A stretch of DNA of 64,000 nt from Phocoena phocoena (GCF_963924675.1 NC_089230.1:6139001-6203000), one strand, 5' to 3'. Counted from the stretch's first letter, positions 37,130 through 47,564 are shown. Numbers and translations: made by a program. The notes: a model not told the origin generated them from the sequence alone.

Positions 37130-38597
37130 AACCAAAGGGAAGGGGGGAGGAGTAGAGATCATCCAAAGACCTTCACATTCTTTTAGAAAGTGGAATTATA
37201 GGAGGGATGAAGAGAAGAAAACCAGAAGCAAACTGGGAGGCTAATTTTTTGGGCCTAGAAAGGAATAGGCTTTAAACAAGAATATAAAGGGTTTTTTATC
37301 CTTTAACGTTTTTTTTCCCCCAGTTTGTTTGTTGGTTTTGGAAATGGCCCCAAAGCTACAAAATATCATTTTTGCACATTATTAGCAAGATCTCTTTGGC
37401 AATACAGGTGTTCTTGTTGAGTTGGGGAAAGGGAGAACACAGTGAGAGAGAGGTGGTATGTGAAATGACAGTTTGGGTGACAGTTTGTCTGCTTCATATT
37501 TTTTTCCCAGGGTTGAATCATTTGAAGGTAAAATATCTTTAGGAGGAAGACATAATAGAGATTATTATTCAAGATTCCTCTTTTTGTCCTGTATGCACAA
37601 GAAGGAGGGTCTGTTTGTTAACCGTGACACTCCCCCACAAGCAATACCATACATTGTATGTAATGATTTGTAAAAAATTAATTTAATTATGTTAAAATTC
37701 CATATATATTTAAATTATTTGTAACAATGTATCATAACTTGTGATAAAGTAATGTTTAGAGAAACGACACTGGGGGGGCATTTCTTGTAAAGTTTACAAC
37801 ATAAAACACAACTTTAACTTGGTTTTAGGCATAGGATTGATTCCCTGTTATCCTTTGTGTTTAGGAAAGGGTGGGCATGGATGAATGGAATCCCAGACCT
37901 CACCTGTGCAACAGCGCTAACCTCTTCTCACAGTAAATCATTTACTCCATAGCTAAGGAGAGCAGTCAGTTGATTCTTGCTTTGTCTCCTTCCCCTCCCC
38001 ACTGAGCTCCCTCTGTACAGGTCCTAATGAGTAGTGAAATGGCCCCAGGCCTGCCATGGGAGGGACTTGAGGGTGACATGGCTCAGACCCACACTGGCTA
38101 ATTAGTGTGGGGCTAATTGACCTTTCCCAGTAATTGTATTACTCAGCCTTTGGCAACCAGAGAGGGGGCCTTTCATTATCTCTGTGTAGCATAATACCTT
38201 TGATCATAATAAAAACTTGCTGTAAGAAATGTGAAATACTTCAAAGCATAAATCACAAAGTATATGTCTTTTCAAAGTCTCTATTTTTTTAAAATGAAAG
38301 ATCAAGTTGAAGGAACAGTTTTTATTCTCATCCAATTAATATAAACTGGCATTTAGTGTTTGTTTACCACTATGGAGGTGAACTAGAGCACAAGAGAAAG
38401 AAATCAGTGGGAATAGTTTCTTTTTGGTTATTCTGACTCGCACCGAACGTCCTTAGCTCACGTTGTCTTTAACCACATTATCTCATTGTTAGCAATAACC
38501 ATACAAAACATTTCTGAACCATTACATTTAAAACTACCTTTAAATAACTCCCTAAATAATTGCCACATTGTCTTTCTTTGACATAGAAAATATACTA
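37130..38597. other. Unique intron with homeodomain/TCF-like motif cluster
   Basis: No gene is seen. 38098-38205 has two TAATTA/TAATTG-type cores (CTAATTAG, CTAATTGA), a third TAATTG and a CCTTTGATC TCF-like site in unique-looking sequence. Confidence 0.4.
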
Positions 38598-38870
38598 CAG
38601 TAAGTCCCCTACATACGAACAAGATCTGTTCCGAGAGTGTGTTCATAACTCCAATTTATTCGTTAAGTCCAACAAAGTTTACCTAGGTTACCCACTAACA
38701 CAATCGGTTATATAGTACTGTACTGTAATAGGTTTATAATACTTTCACACAAATAACACATAAAAAAACAAACACAAAAAATAAAGAAAACATTTTTAAT
38801 CTAACAATACAGTACCTTGAAAAGTACAGTAGTCCTGTATTAAAAACTCTGGTGAAATAAAAAAAAAACT
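38598..38870 (+). mobile_element. Probable Tc1/mariner-type DNA element, truncated
   Basis: The block starts CAGTAAGTCCCCTACATACG directly after a TA dinucleotide (38596-38597), as a mariner/Tigger-type terminus would. An AT-rich interior with 'atatagtactgtactgtaatagg' follows. No matching inverted end was found downstream, so the element is cut or decayed. The family name is not assigned. Confidence 0.5.
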
Positions 38871-39410
38871 CTGGTAGGCTTACACCAACATCTGTTAGAT
38901 GTTCTTTTTAGAAGAAGCAAGTAATGAACATGCTGAATCTTTAACAACCAAAAAAGAAGAAAATAAAAGAAAATTTAAGCTGTGTTAAAGTGTTTCTTTA
39001 AAATTATCTAAGAAAGAGCTCCTGAATGCCAAAATCATTTTTAAAATTAAAATCTGATAACATCATTGACTATTAGATTAGGAAATCATTTATCTGATAA
39101 TTCTTGGCTGATCATATTATTTTCTGGGGGAAAAAATGCATGCTATTAAAAATTCAAATGAAAATCCGAGATTTGCAGGCCTTGAAACGTAAAGTTGGGA
39201 TGCAATAGGAAGTAGGGTAGCCTTCCAACTGTAATTATTTTAACCATGTTTTATGATAAACAAGAGTTTAACAGAGTTGGAGAGAATGAAAATGAATGAA
39301 TAATATCGAAGAGATTGAAGGCAGCCCAGTCTAATTTAAAGACTATGGACATTTGTATAGCAAGTATAGTGATGAATGTAGATTGATCAGTGTGCTTATA
39401 AAGTAAACTA

Positions 39411-39628
39411 GTGACTTCCCAGGCAGTCCAGTGGTTAAGACTTCACCTTCCAATGCAAGAGATATGGGTTCGATCCCTGGTCCGGGAGCTAAGATCTCAC
39501 ATGCCTCGCAGCCAAAAAATCAAAACATAAAGCAGAAGCAATATTGTAACAAATTCAATAAAGACTTTAAAAATGGTCCACATCAAAAAAACCCCAAATC
39601 TTTAAAAACAAAATTAAAAAATCAACTC
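39411..39628 (+). mobile_element. CHR-1-like tRNA-derived SINE
   Basis: The head 'gacttcccaggcagtccagtgg' and B box GGGTTCGATCCC are followed by 'ctggtccgggagctaagatc'. A long tail with 'caatattgtaacaaattcaa' completes it, as is usual in CHR-1 copies. It lies in the same orientation as PRKN. Confidence 0.9.
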
Positions 39629-39629
39629 G

Positions 39630-40465
39630 TTGGAGGTTCTGTCTAACATGTATCCTTGTATGATGAACTCAGAAACGTGGGGAGTCCAAAGTGGAATATT
39701 TGAAAGAGCATTGGGCTAAGAGCCAGAAAACATGGGCCGCGGATCTGGCTCTTTCATTTCCTAATTATGTGTCATATTTAGGCGACTCACTAAAGCCGTC
39801 TGACACATTTCCTTACCTCTGCAATGGCTGCAGCAATTGGCATGTGCTTCACAGGATCATGGAGTCATTCAACAAACCCAGGTGGACTGTGTACTATGAC
39901 CACCGGGTCACTACAGTAGATACTGTAGATTCAGCATTAGGAAGATTTAGTACCTTTTCTTGAAGATGGAATTGTCTGGTAACAGAGAAACACATAAATA
40001 GGCAGTGCAACCCCATGTGACAAGTGCTGTCTTCTCGGGGTTTGGGATCTGCAGGGGAGCTGACTTAAAAACAGCTGAAGCTGGCACCAACCTTTGGGGG
40101 TTGCCAGCCTTGTTGCCAGGCCACCTCTACCCTGTTCTTACTTTGCATGGTTTGACTGATGCATCTATAACTGGCACTGATTCTTATTTCATTGTCTTGT
40201 CGTCCTGTTTGGTTTTGTTTTTTATCAGACCCACACAAACTTTCTTCCGTGGCCTCCAGGTTGCCCTGGTCCCAGTGGCTGTCTTCTCTAGTTTTTAACA
40301 TATCTGGCTCTTCGAATCATTCCTTTGTACCTGAAGCAGATCCATTGCAGCTTCCAAACCCCACTCTTCACCATGGCCCCTATAGACTTGTCCTCCTCTG
40401 TCTATCCCACCCACTACCTCACTTCCTCTCTGCAGCCACATAGTGGAGCTCGGGAGAGTCAGAGA
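39630..40465. other. Unclassified intron
   Basis: No gene. Short frames on both strands near 40005-40443 show no family resemblance. Confidence 0.5.
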
Positions 40466-40469
40466 AGGT

Positions 40470-40590
40470 TATCGGGAGTTCTTGGCCTGGGTTCCCATCC
40501 TGGTTTCATACTTAAGAGCTGGATTACGTTGAGCCTGTTATGAATTTCTCTGTGGCTCACCTTTAACTTCTGTGAAGTGGAATAGAAATG
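40470..40590 (+). mobile_element. MIR SINE, partial
   Basis: 'ttaagagctggattacgttgagcc' and 'cttctgtgaagtgg' sit where the MIR core would be. It is strongly diverged. Confidence 0.45.
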
Positions 40591-40591
40591 A

Positions 40592-40740
40592 ACAACAGAG
40601 ACAAGTAATGTTTAAAGAGCTTAGTTTGTGCCAGGCACAGTTCTCCTGGCTTTACATACAACTCACTTCTGGATGGTAAGAGCAGCTCCCTTAGTTCACT
40701 ATGGGGATATTAAACAACTTACTACATCTGAAGACCTTGT
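40592..40740 (-). mobile_element. MIR SINE, antisense
   Basis: 'aagagcttagtttgtgccaggcacag' and 'ggctttacatacaactcac' match the antisense 3' region of MIR. Confidence 0.7.
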
Positions 40741-41394
40741 AACACAATCTGGAGAGTAGTACAAAGCTCAAGCATATTATGTATCTATTTGACTTTTATT
40801 ATTAATGTAATTGTTATCGGCATAGCACGTGAAATCATTTTGTTAATATGTGACGTTATTAAGTGTGTTTGAAACTCATTATTAATCATTTTAAAGATTA
40901 TCTGTGTAACCCTTCTTTAAGTGCTTGGACAACATTCCAATAACTTTTCAATCCTTGTTAATTTTTCTTCTTAGAGTAACATTACTTATTTTTACAATGT
41001 TTCAAAAGGTTAAGAATATCTTGAAAAGCATTCTCAGGTTTTTCAAATTTTTCTTGTTTTCAGTGTTCGAATTATATTACCAGGCTGTCAGATATTTGAA
41101 TTCCAACTACATGTCCTCAGAAGGACTCCTTTTCGGAAAAGGAAAGCTACATCAATTTCTTGTATATCGTGGAATAATGGCCAGTTGGATGAGAGGTGGT
41201 CATTGGTTGGCAAACAACTCCCGTAGATGTTTTATTAATCCTGGGGTATCTCCAAGTCAGAGGTCCTGGAGAGAGAGTCCATGGTACTGAGCTCTCAGTC
41301 ACTGGTGGGACAACAGCTCTGCTTGACGGTACAAGACCAAGCCCAGCTGGGTGAATACCCACTTGTTTTGTCCACAGTAAACGACTTATGTCAC

Positions 41395-41535
41395 TGCCTT
41401 ACTTGTTGAATTAATGACTTGTTATAAGGAAAACACAAATGTACTGCTTCCTCTTTGCCAAGCAATATTGTGGTTATTGAGGAAACAAAGATAAATAAGG
41501 CATTGTTTTTGCCCTGAAGAAGCTTAAAACAATGT
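41395..41535 (-). mobile_element. LINE-2 fragment
   Basis: 'tttgccaagcaatattgtggttattgagg' followed by 'aaagataaataaggc' and 'gccctgaagaagcttaaaac' follows the antisense L2 3' region. Confidence 0.55.
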
Positions 41536-42319
41536 TTGAAAACTCCGCTGTCTTCTCATGAAAATCTCTACCTCCCAAAGCTGAGGGATCATTCATATAC
41601 CAAGAGAACTAAATATTATTTTGGGCTTCGGAGTGGCTGGACAACTAAACTGTATCTAATTTATTGCCCATGGGACATGCTATTAAACGTGGCTTTGAAC
41701 TGAACTAACATGATGGTGCACTTGAGCCATCTGGCAAAGGGACTGCTTCCGAAATCAACAACGTTTTCTACAAGTGAGTCAAAGAATTAAGCAGTTAATG
41801 GTCTCTGAACCATGGATGGAGTCTCAGGGAAATATGTTCTATAAATATCACTATAAGTACTGAAATCTGTTTGGGATCTTCCTACTCCCCTTTGCAGCTC
41901 TACTCTGAGCATTAGGAAAATCTGGATTTGAAAGGAAAACCTCAGTTTTTTTATTTTTTCCCTATTTGTCCAATTTTAGCAGCCCCTGAGAATTTGCTCA
42001 GGTTCTTCATGTGTTTCCTGGCATCTGAGCATATAGTGATATTTTTTGTATCAACTTTTAGTTCACGGAAAGCCTGGAAAGTTACCAGAATAACTGTCAC
42101 ATTTGTCGATTCTGCTTATTCCACCTTCTTTATACATTTTCCAAATAAGATTGTGTGAGTGGAGCAGCCAAAAAGGATTCTGAGGTTTTATTCTGAGGTT
42201 TTATCTTTATACAAGATAAGGACCCACCTCTTTAGTTTTCAAAACTCGTAAATGATGATAGTGATACTGACAATTATATATTGAGTTGTGACTGGATTGG
42301 GTCTGCACTCTGTATATGT

Positions 42320-42470
42320 CCTTACATCTCAGAGCAATCATCAAAGTTGGTAATATTATTGCTAATGACATATGTAGAAACTGAAACTTATGCAGGGAAA
42401 GTAATTTGCCAAAAATCACGCAACTAGTAAATTACATCTATTTGACTTCGAATTCCATGTTCCTTCTCTG
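42320..42470 (-). mobile_element. MIR SINE, antisense
   Basis: 'gtagaaactgaaacttatgcagg' and 'tttgccaaaaatcacgcaactagtaa' correspond to the antisense MIR core. Confidence 0.7.
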
Positions 42471-42532
42471 CAGTCTTCTTGCTCCCTGAGGAACACTTCA
42501 GGTGTTGTGTGTATGCATCTATAGCTGTTTAT

Positions 42533-42703
42533 ATTTGTTCATTCATTCATTCTTATTTTCTCTCAGTCATTTACCTTTTCAATTCATAGATGAATTTTCT
42601 ACATCTACTAGGTTCAAAGTGCTGTGTGAGGCATTCTGGTAAATAAAAGTAGAAGTGTAACCCAGTCGCTGCTCTTAAGGAATTCTAAGTTAAGTTGGAG
42701 GAT
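42533..42703 (-). mobile_element. LINE-2 3' fragment
   Basis: 'gttcattcattcattc', then 'catctactaggttcaaagtgctgtg' and 'gctgctcttaaggaattctaag' are the antisense L2 3' end. It leads straight into the microsatellite. Confidence 0.7.
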
Positions 42704-42729
42704 CAGACACAGACACAGACACAGACACA

Positions 42730-42767
<38 letters not shown>
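42704..42767. repeat. Compound (ACAGAC)n-(CA)n microsatellite
   Basis: About four and a half AGACAC hexamers run into about 19 CA units. It seems to have grown from the 'agacagacac' block common in L2 at this place. Confidence 0.95.
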
Positions 42768-42769
<2 letters not shown>

Positions 42770-43182
42770 GTCCAGGCTCTGATCACTGCAGTGGAAGAGC
42801 ATAGCAGGCAAAGATTACCCGGATTCAGATGAGAGAGAAAGACAGTATTTTTATCTGGGAGTATCACATGAAGCATGTACGTTATGACTGTGGAGAGAGG
42901 AATTTTATCTGACTGATTTTTTGAACCTTTTGAAAAGAGCACAATATGGATGAAAATCTCAGGATATGTTAGGATGCTAATTCTCAATTGTTTCTCCTTG
43001 TTGCAAAGCACATGTCCTCACATGCCCACATTTGAGTGTACTCAGATCTTGATGTTGGTTTGTTTGATATGACTTAGGCTAAAGGCTTTGTACAGTCTCT
43101 AGAGTGCTGGCCGAGCCCTGAGGTGATGATAAATGGTGGTAGAACGTCTGTTAGTCCAATTAGAATGGAAAAAAGTGTATTG

Positions 43183-43575
43183 TCAGTGATTACTGCTTAA
43201 TGAACAACCACAAGATCTCAGTGCCATACATTAATAACCGTCTCTTTCCCGTGCATCTCCAGGTCATCTGGGGGTCTGCAGCCCCAGCCTGCATTTAGCT
43301 GGAAGACTGCTCAAGCTATAGGTGGGGTTGCACTTGATCCTCTCCATGGCTTGGGCTCAGGTCTGCGCCATGTGTGCAGTGCTGGGGCCCAGGCTGAAGA
43401 GGTGGAAACTTCCAGGGATTCTTTTTTGATAGCCAGGGCAGTGGTGCAAATATACTCTAAAACCCTGGTTCAATCACATCTGCAAACGTCCTATTAGCCA
43501 AAGCTGATCACATGGCTTAGCCCAAAATCAAGGGCAGGATGAAGGGAGTGGGAGTGAATATTTTTTGAAGAATAA
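43183..43575 (-). mobile_element. Old MaLR-like LTR, antisense
   Basis: Blocks such as 'ggtcatctgggggtctgcag', 'agctggaagactgctcaagc' and 'ccaaagctgatcacatggctt' follow a common old LTR type in antisense. Family assignment is tentative. Confidence 0.45.
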
Positions 43576-43579
43576 TATA

Positions 43580-44565
43580 ATCTACATATATAATGGAGAG
43601 GAAAAGACAGTTGGTCTAGAAAGGAGAAGAGTCCAAACACACTTGAAGAAGATAGTAAGATGTTAGACTATATTTAACCAGTAATAGTGAGACACTTTAG
43701 AAAGACTATGTAGAACACACCAGAAATTCTTGTACAAAAGGTTTGCGGGGAAAGACAAGAGGTAAGGAAGTAATTACAAAGCTCTTGTAATGATGGAGAC
43801 CTAAAATGAGGAGGTGACAATTGGGATGTAAAGGAGCTGAAGATGTGAAGGGAATTTCTGAGTCAGAATTAGTTACTCTTGACACCTTGCTGGATGTAAC
43901 AGTAGGAAGGAAGGTTCCAAGGTGGTGAAGCCCTCCTTAGAAAACATAGGAGAATGATTGGAGTTTTAGGTGGGAGGGGAAGCCTCGACACTTGGATAAC
44001 ATGGGGGATGGTGGTGCCTTGACAGAAATAGGAAGTCAGGTAGGGGCGGACTGAGGGGACAGAGATTGACGCAGAGTGACCACTGCTGAGTAGGAGCAGT
44101 CCTGGGGAGAGCTGGGAAGCTGCGGGGACAGGCGGCAGGTAGAGGAAGTGTGTTGATGTGACCAAGACCCGAGGCACGGGACCAGAAGAGATCAGAGTGG
44201 GATTTGGGACCGGAGGGCATGCTGGTGACCTTCCTGAGTGGGCGAGGCTGACACCAAGCAGTGGTGTGTGGGCAGGGCGTGCTGGTGAGTGTCAGGCACC
44301 ATTCTTACAAGTTTGTTAGAGATAACACGGCACTTGGGGGGTTATGATTGTTACCAGTGTTGTTGTGTTTTGCGTGGGTGTTATTTAAACTTCCTAAGAT
44401 GAGGGAGAATGGCAATGGGGGATGTTGTAGAGAGAGGAGGGTCCTCGCTCTGTGGGAGGAGGGACAGACAGATGAACGACTGTGTCTACCCAGTAGATAT
44501 TCTGAAACAGAGATTTAACTTAAGTTAGTATAGTTTCTGTCCAAGTAAATTATCTGATGTCTAAC
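43580..44565. other. Unclassified intron
   Basis: Purine-rich with many AGG/GAGG steps on the + strand. This explains the proline/serine-rich chance frames on the minus strand. No gene is seen, and some parts may be decayed L2. Confidence 0.45.
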
Positions 44566-44569
44566 TTTC

Positions 44570-44665
44570 TTTTTTTTTTATGCTTTTATTTTATTTTATT
44601 TTAATTTTTATTGGAGTATAGTTGCTTTACAATATTGTGTTAGTTTCTACTAATTCTACTAAATT
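44570..44665 (-). mobile_element. Very short LINE-1 3' end
   Basis: A T-rich run is followed by 'ttattggagtatagttgctttacaa', 'ttgtgttagtttctac'. This is the same 3' end as in the young L1 at 20-21 kb. The copy is only about 90 bp, a strongly 5'-truncated insertion. Confidence 0.8.
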
Positions 44666-44669
44666 TTAA

Positions 44670-45325
44670 AGTCTCCTGTTCGTACACATTAATATGTAGA
44701 TACAAAACATTTTTGTAGACGTCCACTGATTTTAATTGTGAGTTTGGATGAACCAGTGAATGATCCGAGATGGCACTGGTACCCTGTCCTCCTGCTTCAC
44801 TGGCCTGGTGGTGTGATTGCTAGTGATGTCTGAGTATACGTGGAGCCTACTGTAAACGAGTGTATGGTAAATTCTAGAGAAAGTTGCCCTGTAGTTGGTA
44901 ATAACCAACTCTGTGCTTTTTAAAACAGAAATGAGTGCTAGTATTTAAATTTGAAAATTATAAGGACATATTTCCAGGAAGTCAGTTTTAAAAGCATACT
45001 GCTTTTCAGTATGGTTATGTATGCAGTGTGATACATGTTTCTTTCCCGTTAGATTTCATGCCCCTTTGAATATTACTTCAGTTTTCGTCTGTTGTCGTCT
45101 TCCATTTATCCTCACATTTCAGTTTCTGGCCCCAGTTCAACATTAACACACACATGTGTAGGTGTTGACCCCTGCTGCAGGGTGAGTGTGCCTATCCTGA
45201 TCAATCAATCACACGTGTCACTTTTCTTTAAGTTCCATGACTGCATGCAGACATTGGACATAAACCAATGTCTTTTACGCACTCTAGAACTGATGACACA
45301 TTCAGCTCCTGCTGGTGTTTTAATG
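44670..45325. other. Unique intron next to exon 3
   Basis: No repeat or further exon was recognised. The frame open from 45268 into the exon has no start context or splice support. Confidence 0.5.
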
Positions 45326-45327
45326 TC

Positions 45328-45363
45328 TGCCCTTTCTTGTGTTTTTGTTTCACTCTCCCACAG
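45328..45363 (+). promoter_or_regulatory. PRKN: Splice acceptor of PRKN exon 3
   Basis: A pyrimidine-rich tract of about 30 nt (45328-45359) leads into CACAG, and the exon begins at the next base. The T/C run and terminal CAG fit a strong U2-type 3' splice site. A plausible branch adenosine lies about 40 nt upstream in a TTTTAAT context, but that is a guess. Confidence 0.9.
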
Positions 45364-45604
45364 AGCTGTGACCTGGATCAGCAGAGCATCGTTCACATTG
45401 TGCTGAGACCCCAGAGAAAAGTCCCAGAAAGGAACACAGCTGGAGGGGACAGCCCACAGAACGCTGCGGGGGGCTCTGAGAGGGAGCCTGAGAGCCTAAC
45501 TCGGGTGGACCTCAGCAGCTCCGTCCTCCCAGCCGACTCAGTGGGTCTGGCTATTATTCTGAAGGATGACAACGAGAATGGTGGCCCACCAGCTGGAAGG
45601 CCAG
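45364..45604 (+). CDS. PRKN: Parkin (E3 ubiquitin ligase) exon 3, partial CDS
   Basis: This is an internal exon of parkin, the RBR-type E3 ubiquitin ligase that is activated by PINK1 and tags damaged mitochondria for mitophagy. It is read in frame from its first base as residues 58-137 plus one base of codon 138. That gives 241 nt, the length and phase of human exon 3. Visible features are the end of the ubiquitin-like domain (to about residue 76) with the run [12 protein letters not shown]. Ser65, the PINK1 phosphorylation site, is codon 45385-45387, and hydrophobic-patch residues I66, H68 and V70 are present. The activating element follows in the linker as SLTRVDLSS (101-109), with L102, V105 and L107 kept. 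Compared with human parkin as I recall it, I see Q71L, W74Q, C95S, G114A and a rewritten stretch at 124-131. There is no stop or frameshift. No other parkin exon lies in the window. The identification rests on protein similarity and exon boundaries and is very secure. Confidence 0.97.
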
Positions 45605-45610
45605 GTAATT
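45605..45610 (+). promoter_or_regulatory. PRKN: Splice donor of PRKN exon 3
   Basis: The exon ends CCAG and is followed by GTAATT. GT at +1/+2, A at +3 and A at +4 fit a U2-type donor. Position +5 is T rather than the consensus G, so the site is somewhat weaker than ideal on the intron side. The exon-side AG compensates partly. Confidence 0.9.
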
Positions 45611-46495
45611 GACTGGCTGTGGCTAGTAAAGCATTTTGTGTGGTAAAATCTCCACAGGAAGAATGGCCTCACTATGGTGTATTTAGTTCATGACAAGTTC
45701 TAAATCACCAGAAGGAGACATGACTAGAAGGAGAGTACGTGGATGTAAAATTTGAGGTGACACATTTAATAAGTACAACGAAACAGAGCTATCATATTAA
45801 GAATGAACATAAGGGATGGGGAAGGTGTCAGGACCATAGTGATAGTATCTTGGGTTTACTTTTGGAGGAACTAGGGGTGGTGGGGACATGTGATACATTG
45901 TGCTAGGCTCAAAATATATGATTACGGTACCTATATGTCCCTCTCAACTTTTGCCTTTGTTTTCTTCTATTTCTTATTTTCTTAAAATACATTTTGTTTG
46001 ATTATGTTTCTCATGATATAGAGAAATGTTAAAAAAGGAGAAAGAGAACTTCAGAGGTAATTTTAGTCATTCGCAGGTTCTAAGAACAAATGACAATGTC
46101 AATAATATCCTTTGTGTGAAAGAATTCTTCCTTCTTTATGCTACAGCCCATTTCAAAAGTTTGTTTTGGCATGAATGACAATCCCTTTGTTATTCTGACA
46201 ATATTAGTATGTTTCCTTTAGTCTTTTATTCTCCAGTCTAAATAGTCAAAGGTACAACAGGATTATTTTTGACTGTGTGTGACAGAAAACACAAAATAAT
46301 AACAATGACTCGGCAAGGTAGAAGTTTATTTCTCTCCCACGTGCAATAGGTGAAGACGTAAGCAGCCCTGGGCTGGTATGGTATGGCTTTCACAATGTCA
46401 GAGAATTCTGGAACCACCAAGATGGAGGCTTCTTGCTAAAATTACTAAATAAAATTTAATTAATATTTTTAAAATCATAGATGAAATTGAAAAAG
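45611..46495. other. Unclassified intron after exon 3
   Basis: Mostly AT-rich. 46262-46440 may be an old LTR or DNA element ('gaagtttatttctctccc', 'gggctggtatggtatgg'), but I cannot name it. No gene. Confidence 0.4.
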
Positions 46496-46499
46496 AAAA

Positions 46500-47240
46500 A
46501 GGAAATTTTGCAGGGGTAAGTGAAGAAGTAGAAACAACACAGCTGTCTTTAAATAAAGGAATGAATAAACCAAGAATTTAAGTGCATGGTGCTCTGGTGG
46601 CCCTCAGGTGGTTGTGGAAGGGATGAAGGCTTCATGTCCTTTACATGGACTGGGCATCTAGGAGACTGAAAAAATAACCGAGAAATGGGGAAAATGAGAT
46701 AAACCTAAACCTCTCAATACCTATGTTGTCCACAAGGAGGAATGAATATAAATATCAGACCCAGGCTTTGGCACCTCTGATGTCTCAAGCAGAATGTACG
46801 TAAAAGCATTCCAGAGAACACTTGAGGGTCATGGCCTTCAGAGATGAACAAGCCCTATTGAAGGGGTCCTCATGATACCCATTATAAGTCAAACAAAGGG
46901 ATATTCTACCTTGAGTGGAGAAGAGCATACACCATAAACTAGAAGATTGGTTTCCCCCAAAACATGAGAAAATAAAATGACAGTTTGAAACAGAATACAA
47001 AACAAAAATGTTTTATGTTAATTAGGACATAAAATAAAAAATTGAAATCAAAACAGAAAACAGACATAATAGAAAAAGATAGCTATTGAATAGAGCATAA
47101 ATTTAACTATTAGAATGAAAAAAAAATCCTCAACAGATTGGTTAAAAGAGCAATTTGTCAATGCCAAAGAGACAGTTAATGAATTGGAAGATATATATGA
47201 GGGAATAGCCCATAATGTGACACAGGTTAAAATGTAAAAA
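46500..47240 (+). mobile_element. HAL1/L1 ORF1-like fragment
   Basis: The 3' end of this stretch, 'ggttaaaagagcaatttgtcaatgcc' and 'gttaatgaattggaag', matches the coiled-coil part of an old L1/HAL1 ORF1. The preceding A-rich sequence is compatible. It is heavily mutated and non-coding. Confidence 0.5.
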
Positions 47241-47299
47241 AGTGGTTTTAGAGACTAGGGTTTGGAATTAGGTGGCCTAACTTATATCTGATAGGAAAT

Positions 47300-47564
47300 C
47301 TTTAGAGCAGGAGTCCCCAACCCGTGGGCCGTGGACCGGTACCGGTCATGGCCTGTTAGGAGCTCGGGCCGCACAGCAGGAGGTGAGCGGTGGGCAAGCG
47401 AGCGAAGCTTCATCTGCCGCTCCCCGTCGCTCCCCGTCGCTCCCCGTCACTCCCCGTTGCTTGCATTACCGCCTGAACCACCCCCCACTCCCTGTCTGTG
47501 GAAAAATTGTCTTCCATGAAACCGGTCCCTGGTGCCAAAAAGGTTGGGGGCTGTTGCTTTAGAG
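47300..47564 (+). mobile_element. MER1-type hAT MITE with 8-bp target duplication
   Basis: The element 47308-47556 starts CAGGAGTCCCCAACC and ends GGTTGGGGGCTGTTG, a hAT-Charlie (MER1-type) terminal inverted repeat. It is flanked by CTTTAGAG at 47300-47307 and 47557-47564, an exact 8-bp duplication that fits the hAT preference. The interior 'gaagcttcatctgcc' and 'gcattaccgcctgaacc' is MER1. Most of the central part is missing, giving 249 bp. At 47417-47458 a 10-mer CGCTCCCCGT is repeated about four times. It is non-coding. Confidence 0.92.

Larger units (their letters stand above)
1..45363 (+). other. PRKN: PRKN intron 2 (3' portion)
   Basis: Everything before the exon 3 acceptor is inferred to be intron 2 of parkin, which is very long in mammals. 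The upstream donor lies outside the window. Content is interspersed repeats plus AT-rich unique sequence. No second exon, CpG island or convincing independent gene was found in it. Confidence 0.9.

Noticed and set aside
36909..37166. Frame with a long Ser-Leu repeat on the minus strand
   Set aside because: It is the translation of the (GA)n microsatellite.
42614..43011. Frames with Cys-Val repeats on the minus strand
   Set aside because: They are translations of the (CA)n microsatellite.
45268..45363. In-frame upstream extension of the parkin exon
   Set aside because: The sequence includes the acceptor tract, and parkin similarity stops exactly at the AG. The open frame is by chance.
47417..47458. 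CRISPR-like direct repeats
   Set aside because: They are adjacent 10-bp units without spacers inside a MER1-type element in a mammalian genome.
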